Assembly (NCBI RefSeq): GCF_014297465.1
Contig: NZ_JACORT010000003.1
Span: 124,001-188,000 of the forward strand
DNA from: Ramlibacter cellulosilyticus
Lineage (GTDB): Bacteria; Pseudomonadota; Gammaproteobacteria; Burkholderiales; Burkholderiaceae_C
Direction of reading: 5' to 3'
Length of the DNA stretch: 64,000 bases
The notes under the pieces were generated by a model. That model saw only the letters and a program-made list of their open reading frames with translations, did no database searches and was not told where the DNA came from. The first letter of the stretch is position 1, and each line of letters starts with the position of its first letter. Below are positions 59,570 to 64,000 of this stretch, piece after piece. The translations under genes were made by a program, and so were the position numbers.

Positions 59570-60252
59570 GCGAGCTTCACTCCGAGGGAGGACAGCGCCT
59601 CCTCGCCGGCGGGCGTGATACGCACCTCGCGCGAATGCTTCCTGCGCTCGATCCAGTGGCGCGCCTGCAGTTCGTCGGCGAGCGCGGCGCCGAGCGCGCC
59701 GCCGAGGTGGTCGCGGCGCTCGGACCAGTCGAGGCAGCGGCAGGCGAACTGGCGGCGGCGGGCCTGCGCGGCCTCCACGTCGACCCCGAGCTGGCCCAGG
59801 GCCTTCGTGCCGCGCGGCGTGAGCGCGAGCTGCTTGGGTTCGGCGTCGTCCTGCAGCCAGCCCTTGCGCAACATGTGCGCGAGCAGGCCGGTGCCGAGCG
59901 CACCCGCGAGGTGGTCGTAGCAGTAGCGCGCGCGGCGCAAGGGCTGCGGCGTCGACGGGCGCACGGCGGCCACCCGGCGCGGCGCCACGCGCATCAGGCT
60001 CTCCACGAGCTGCGCCACCTGCTCGGAGGCGAAGCGGAAGTACTTGTGGCGGCCCTGCGCGGCCGCCTCGAGGAGGCCGTCCTCCAGCAGGCGCTTGAGG
60101 TGCGTGCTCGCCGTGGCGGGCTCCACGCCCGCGCCCAGCGCGAGCTCCTTGGCGGTGAGCGCGCGGCCTTCCATCAGCAGGGCGAGCATCTGGATGCGGC
60201 GCGGGTCGCCCACGGTGGCGGCGATGCGCGCGAGGTCGGGTTCGGCTTCCAT
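59566..60252 (-). CDS. ArsR-like winged-helix regulator
   Basis: The 228-residue protein has an N-terminal ArsR/HTH_20 domain: IAATVGDPRRIQMLALLMEG, LTAKELALGAGVEPATASTHLKRLLEDGLLE in parts, and GRHKYFRFASEQVAQLVESL. The C-terminal 110 residues (CYDHLAGALG, CRCLDWSERRDHLGGALG) match the longer ArsR-like subgroup. Cysteines in the C-domain might sense metal or oxidants. It is the first gene of a leftward pair and diverges from the P450-like gene, a likely target. Confidence 0.88.
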   Translation of the reverse strand: MEAEPDLARIAATVGDPRRIQMLALLMEGRALTAKELALGAGVEPATASTHLKRLLEDGLLEAAAQGRHKYFRFASEQVAQLVESLMRVAPRRVAAVRPSTPQPLRRARYCYDHLAGALGTGLLAHMLRKGWLQDDAEPKQLALTPRGTKALGQLGVDVEAAQARRRQFACRCLDWSERRDHLGGALGAALADELQARHWIERRKHSREVRITPAGEEALSSLGVKLA

Positions 60253-60315
60253 GCTTCGATCGTAGTCAAACCATTGGCGCTGGCCAAACCGCCGGTCGGG
60301 GGCCACACTGCGCCC

Positions 60316-61326
60316 ATGGACGAACCGCGCCACGTGCTGGAGGCTCCCAGCCATGCCGACCCCTACGCCTGGTACGCACGCCTGCGCGTGAGCCGGCCCC
60401 TGTTCTTCGACGAGGGGCTGGGGCTCTGGGTGGCGAGCGGGCCGTGGCTGGTCGAGCAGGCCTTGCACCATCCGCAGCTGCGGGTGCGCCCGCCGGCGGA
60501 GCCGGTGCCGCCCGCGTTGCAGGGGCGCGCGGCGGGCGAGGTGTTCGCGCAACTCGTGCGCATGAACGACGGGGACTTCCACGCACGGCATCGGCCCGGG
60601 GTCGAGCAGGCGATCGTGCGCTGGGAGGAGAGCGCGGTGCAGCGCGCCGCGGAGGAATCCGCGAGCGACCTGGTCACTCGCTGCGATGCGAACGCGTTGC
60701 TGTCCGCCATCCCCGTGCAGGCGATGGCACGCATGCTGGGCGTCCCGCGGGACGCGCTCGATGCCACGGTCGCATGGGTGCATGCGTTCACGCGGGGCAT
60801 CGCGGCCGGTGCGAGCGCCGGCGCGCTGCAAGAGGCCGACGCCGCCACGGTGGCCTTGATGGCGCAGGGCGAGCGGGAGGGCTTGCCGCACGTGCGTGCA
60901 GCGAACCGCATCGCCCTCATGCAGCAGGCGCTGGATGCGACGGCGGGCCTGTTGGGCAACGCGATCCGCGCCGCGCTGGACGGCGCCGGGGGCGACGCGG
61001 CGGAGATCGTCGCGCACGTGGCGCGCACCGATCCCGCGATCCACAACACGCGGCGCTTTGCCGCGGGGGACCTCGAGCTGGGCGGCTACGCCATTGCCGC
61101 GGGGCAGGGGCTCGTGCTGGTCCTCGTGCCCGAGCATCCGTTCGGCCGCGGCGCGCATGCCTGCCCCGGCGATCGCATCGCGCTGCAGCTGGCGGCGGCT
61201 GCACTGCGCACCTTGCAGTCGCACGCGCCCTTGTCGCGCATCTTCGGCCGGGCGAACGGTTACCGTCCGCTGCCGAACGCGCGCGTCCCCGTTTTCACTC
61301 CCGGAGCAACACCATGGTCACCGTGA
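60316..61326 (+). CDS. Short cytochrome P450-like protein
   Basis: The 336-residue product is about 60 residues shorter than usual bacterial P450s. The heme-ligand loop is present (FGRGAHACPGD, ligand C283). The K-helix Glu of ExxR is replaced: the position reads H234-V-A-R237 before TDPAIHNTRRF. The I-helix is degenerate (ALDATAGLLGN). The sequence between I and K helices is shortened. Heme binding is likely but normal oxygen activation is doubtful. The last 13 bases overlap an ABM monooxygenase gene. It diverges from the ArsR-like regulator. Confidence 0.8.
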   Translation: MDEPRHVLEAPSHADPYAWYARLRVSRPLFFDEGLGLWVASGPWLVEQALHHPQLRVRPPAEPVPPALQGRAAGEVFAQLVRMNDGDFHARHRPGVEQAIVRWEESAVQRAAEESASDLVTRCDANALLSAIPVQAMARMLGVPRDALDATVAWVHAFTRGIAAGASAGALQEADAATVALMAQGEREGLPHVRAANRIALMQQALDATAGLLGNAIRAALDGAGGDAAEIVAHVARTDPAIHNTRRFAAGDLELGGYAIAAGQGLVLVLVPEHPFGRGAHACPGDRIALQLAAAALRTLQSHAPLSRIFGRANGYRPLPNARVPVFTPGATPWSP

Positions 61327-61658
61327 TCTTCGAAGTCTGGCCCGAGCCGCAGCACCGCCAGGGCTACCTGGACTGGGCCGCCGAACTGAAAGGCGAGCTG
61401 ATGAAGATGGAGGGCTTTCTCTCCGTCGAACGCTTCCAGAGCCTGACCGACCCCGACAAGCTGCTGTCGCTGCAGTTCTGGCGCGACGAGGAATGCCTGG
61501 CGAAGTGGCGCAACCTCGAAGCGCATCGCGCCGCGCAGGACGCGGGCCGCCGCACCATGTTCAAGGAGTACCGCCTGCGCATCGCGGAGGTGACGCGGGA
61601 CTACGGCAAGAACGAGCGGGCGCAGGCGCCGCGGGACTCGCGGCAGCGGCATGGGTGA
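61314..61658 (+). CDS. Antibiotic biosynthesis monooxygenase (ABM) domain protein
   Basis: The 114-residue ferredoxin-like protein has VTVIFEVWPEPQHRQGYLDW, GFLSVERFQSLTDPDKLLSL and FWRDEECLAKWRN, as in ABM family enzymes. These are cofactor-free monooxygenases or heme-degrading relatives. The gene starts inside the end of the P450-like gene (13 bases shared), so the two are probably partners acting on one substrate or on heme. Confidence 0.9.
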   Translation: MVTVIFEVWPEPQHRQGYLDWAAELKGELMKMEGFLSVERFQSLTDPDKLLSLQFWRDEECLAKWRNLEAHRAAQDAGRRTMFKEYRLRIAEVTRDYGKNERAQAPRDSRQRHG

Positions 61659-61667
61659 GTCCCATCC

Positions 61668-62288
61668 TCACTTCGCCCCGGGCCACAGACCGCGCGCCAT
61701 CGGCGAGCACAGGAACACGAAGGCCGCGACGTTGAGCACGACCGTTCCCCAGAACACGGCGCGGAACTCGCCCTTGGCCGACTTGTGCCGCAGGACCTGC
61801 TGCGCCAGCAGCGCGCCCGGCCAGCCGCCGGCGAGCGCGAGCAGGTGCAGGCTGCTTTCCCGGGTGCGCCAGCTCCCGTTCCGCGCAGCCGACTTGTCGA
61901 TGGCATACGCGACGAAGGTGGCCAGGCTCGCGCCGACGTAGACGAGCGGAAACCATGCAGGCGGCCGCCACAGGACCGCGACGACCGCGCACAGGACGAG
62001 GAAGGGCAGCAGGACGAAGAGGGTCGCCGTGCCCCACCGGGCCGGCGATTCGCGCCTGCGCGGCGGCCGGGCGCGCGCAGCGCGCACCACCTGCACGTTG
62101 CGGGCCCGCTTCTTCCCCTGCGGGCCGGGTTCGACCTCGAACGAGAAGCGCTGGCCCGGCTGCGGCCGGCCGCCACCGCGCGGCAGCGACTTGATGTGGA
62201 CGAAGATCGTGTCTCCCCCCTGGTCCGGTGCGAGGAAGCCGAAGCCGCGTTCGTCGTTCCAGGATTGCAGGGTGCCTTCGAAGCGCAT
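61668..62288 (-). CDS. Cold-shock domain fused to DUF1294 membrane domain
   Basis: The 206-residue protein has an N-terminal cold-shock domain (about 1-68) with GTLQSWNDERGFGFLAPD (RNP1-like), DTIFVHIKSL and QPGQRFSFEVE. A basic linker (ARARPPRRRES) and a DUF1294 membrane region with three helices follow, with DKSAARNGSWRTRESSLHLLALAGGWPGALLAQ. It tethers a nucleic-acid-binding fold to the membrane. Function unknown. Confidence 0.93.
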   Translation of the reverse strand: MRFEGTLQSWNDERGFGFLAPDQGGDTIFVHIKSLPRGGGRPQPGQRFSFEVEPGPQGKKRARNVQVVRAARARPPRRRESPARWGTATLFVLLPFLVLCAVVAVLWRPPAWFPLVYVGASLATFVAYAIDKSAARNGSWRTRESSLHLLALAGGWPGALLAQQVLRHKSAKGEFRAVFWGTVVLNVAAFVFLCSPMARGLWPGAK

Positions 62289-62297
62289 CGGACCATG

Positions 62298-64000
62298 CTA
62301 AACGGACTGCGGTGGCGCCTCCTGCCCCGCCAGCACCTCCGGCGTCAGCTCGTGCACCGCGTCGTAGTGGGAAAGGTACACGCGGCCGCTCAGCGAGCGC
62401 AGGAAGTCCGTGTGCTGCAGGCGGTCCATCACGGGCCCTTTCACCTCCGACAGGTGCAGCCGGATGCCGGCCGCGCGCAGCCGCTCCAGGATCGTTTCCA
62501 GGCTCTCCAGCGCGCTGGCGTCGATCGCGTTGATGGCCGTGCACTGCAGCACCACGTGCTTCAGCTGCGGGCGCGCGGCCACGGCCTCGTTCACGGCGTC
62601 CTCCAGCGCGCGGGCATTGGCGAAGTAGAGGCTCTCGTCGACGCGCAGGCTCAGGAGGCGCGGGCTGGCCAGCACGCGATGGCGCAGCACGTTGCGGAAG
62701 TGCTGCGTGCCGGGCACGAGGCCCACGACCGCGATGTGGGGGCGGCTCGTGCGGTACAGGTGGAAGGCGAGCGACACGGCGACGCCGCTGACCAGCCCCT
62801 GCTCGACGCCGAGCAGCAGCGTCGCGACGAAGGTGGCGGCGACCGCGGCGAAATCGGACCGCGAATACGACCAGGTGCGGCGCAGCACGTCGAGGTCGAC
62901 GAGCGACAGGACGGCCACCACGATCGTCGCGGCGAGCGTGGCCTGCGGCAGGTGGTAGAGCGTGGGCGTGAGCGCCACCGAAGCGAGGGCGATGCCGCCG
63001 GCCGTGAGGATGCCGGCCGCCGGTGTCTGCGCGCCCGCGTCGAAGTTGACCACCGAGCGCGCGAAGCCCCCCGTCACCGGAAAGCCGCCCGTGAAGGCCG
63101 CGGCGACGTTGCTGGCGCCCAGCGCCACCAGTTCCTGGTTCGGCTCGAGCCGCTGGCGCCGCCTGGCCGCGAGCGTGTGGCCCACCGACACCGATTCCAC
63201 GAAGCCCACGATCCCGATCAGCAGGGCGGGTACGGCGAGGTCGCGCCAGAGCGCGGGATCGAACGGCGGCAAGGTGAGCGGCGGCAGCCCCGAAGGGATC
63301 GCGCCGACGACATGCACGCCGCGTGCGGACCAGTCGAAGGCCCACGCGAGCGTCGCGGTGACCGCGATGGCGCCCACCGGGCCCGCCTTGGCCAGCATGT
63401 CCGCCGGCCGCGCCCGCATGCCCCAGGAGAGCAGCAGCGGCTTCAGCCCCTTGCGCACCCAGAACAGGAAGGCCGTTGCCGCGGCGCCGATGGCGAAGGT
63501 GAGCCAGTGCACATCGGGCAGTTGCCCCGCCAGCGAGACGAGCAGGCGGGGCAGGTTGTCCCCGCCCGCCTTCACGCCCAGCAGCGTCTTGAGCTGGCTC
63601 GCGGCGATGAGGATCGCCGACGCGGAGATGAAGCCCGAGATCACCGGGTGGCTCAGGAAGTTCGCCAGTGCGCCCAGGCGCAGCACGCCCAGCACCAGCA
63701 GCATGAGACCGGAGAGGAGGGCGAGCGCCAGTGCGGCGCCCGCGTGCGCCGCGGGGCCCGCATTGGCGTACGGGGCGATGGCCGCAGCGGTCATCAACGA
63801 GACGACCGCCACCGGGCCCACCGCCAGCACGCGGCTGCTGCCGAACAGCGCGTACGCGAGCAGGGGCGCGATGCTCGCATAGAGGCCGTACTCCGGCGGC
63901 AGGCCGGCGAGCAGGGCATAGCCCAGGCTCTGGGGAATCAGCATGATCGTGACGATCACCGCGGCCAGCGCGTCGGCCGCGAGCGTGTCGCGCCCGTAGC
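62298..64000 (-). CDS. SulP family anion transporter with STAS domain (N-terminus cut by window end)
   Basis: About 567 residues are visible. The frame remains open to the window end; residues before MLIPQSLGYALLAGLPPEYGLY are typical SulP sequence, so only a short N-terminus is missing. About ten to twelve membrane helices are followed by a STAS domain (about the last 110 residues, with LQCTAINAIDASALESLETI). SulP proteins carry sulfate, bicarbonate or dicarboxylates. The substrate is not readable here and no carbonic anhydrase gene is in view. Confidence 0.92.
   Translation of the reverse strand, partial: YGRDTLAADALAAVIVTIMLIPQSLGYALLAGLPPEYGLYASIAPLLAYALFGSSRVLAVGPVAVVSLMTAAAIAPYANAGPAAHAGAALALALLSGLMLLVLGVLRLGALANFLSHPVISGFISASAILIAASQLKTLLGVKAGGDNLPRLLVSLAGQLPDVHWLTFAIGAAATAFLFWVRKGLKPLLLSWGMRARPADMLAKAGPVGAIAVTATLAWAFDWSARGVHVVGAIPSGLPPLTLPPFDPALWRDLAVPALLIGIVGFVESVSVGHTLAARRRQRLEPNQELVALGASNVAAAFTGGFPVTGGFARSVVNFDAGAQTPAAGILTAGGIALASVALTPTLYHLPQATLAATIVVAVLSLVDLDVLRRTWSYSRSDFAAVAATFVATLLLGVEQGLVSGVAVSLAFHLYRTSRPHIAVVGLVPGTQHFRNVLRHRVLASPRLLSLRVDESLYFANARALEDAVNEAVAARPQLKHVVLQCTAINAIDASALESLETILERLRAAGIRLHLSEVKGPVMDRLQHTDFLRSLSGRVYLSHYDAVHELTPEVLAGQEAPPQSV

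Overview
The window is a very GC-rich, gene-dense piece of bacterial chromosome. Gene content points to the Burkholderiales, most likely a Comamonadaceae member such as a Ramlibacter or Variovorax relative. The signs are four tripartite-tricarboxylate (Bug-type) periplasmic binding proteins, FimV-like and DUF2917 genes, an Fnr/HemN pair, many EAL/GGDEF proteins and the dispersed GC-rich repeats usual in this family. This placement is an inference; no rRNA or other marker gene is present. I saw no tRNA, rRNA, CRISPR array, prophage or complete insertion sequence.

Layout. 0-2.5 kb: the end of an NfrA-like outer-membrane protein and a lipoprotein. 2.5-16.6 kb: a signalling block holding a FimV-like protein, a GAF/degenerate GGDEF/EAL protein, a probable pseudo-kinase with its single-domain receiver, a PAS-PAS-PAS-GGDEF-EAL protein, a second kinase-like protein without ATPase motifs, and an intact NarL-type two-component pair. 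It is interrupted at 6.4-9.6 kb by an apparently lower-GC catabolic insert (FAD monooxygenase, NADP reductase-like protein, divergent Bug protein). 16.6-20.4 kb: DUF2917, a bifunctional penicillin-binding protein and CsbD. 20.5-23.7 kb: fnr, hemN and a TauE/SafE-like membrane protein, with two FNR-type boxes between fnr and hemN. 23.8-26.8 kb: a membrane protein with a possible TIR-like C-terminus, coupled to DUF2845 and DUF3592 genes, then a DHFR-like gene. 27-35 kb: a broken acetyltransferase, an MCP, small enzymes, a beta-CASP metallohydrolase, homospermidine synthase and MurQ.

35-42 kb is a catabolic locus built around one LysR regulator. To its left, read leftwards, are an FMN alpha-hydroxyacid oxidase, an RraA-type aldolase, a D-2-hydroxyacid dehydrogenase and a Bug protein. 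To its right are another Bug protein and a 3-hydroxyisobutyrate dehydrogenase-like enzyme. Both transcription units begin with the same operator-promoter module: a perfect TGATGCC-N5-GGCATCA palindrome, exactly 12 bases, then TTATGTATTGGACG. 42-46.5 kb holds two glutathione S-transferases opposite a LysR gene and an otnC-otnK pair beside the tail of a lost dehydrogenase gene. 46.7-49.4 kb is a hybrid histidine kinase coupled to an acetyltransferase.

49.5-57.8 kb is a second hydroxyacid locus. A FAD/Fe-S dehydrogenase and its FCD-type GntR regulator diverge from a serine-glyoxylate-aminotransferase-like enzyme, a Bug protein, a CoA transferase and an enoyl-CoA hydratase. Two copies of ATTTTGTATGCAAA lie in the divergent promoter region. 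57.8-64 kb holds a small zinc-ribbon-like protein, an alpha/beta hydrolase, a secreted protein with an ArsR-like regulator, a short P450-like protein coupled to an ABM monooxygenase, a cold-shock/DUF1294 protein and a SulP transporter cut by the window edge. At least five dispersed repeat families fill the gaps between genes, and some copies supply the stop codon of the gene before them.
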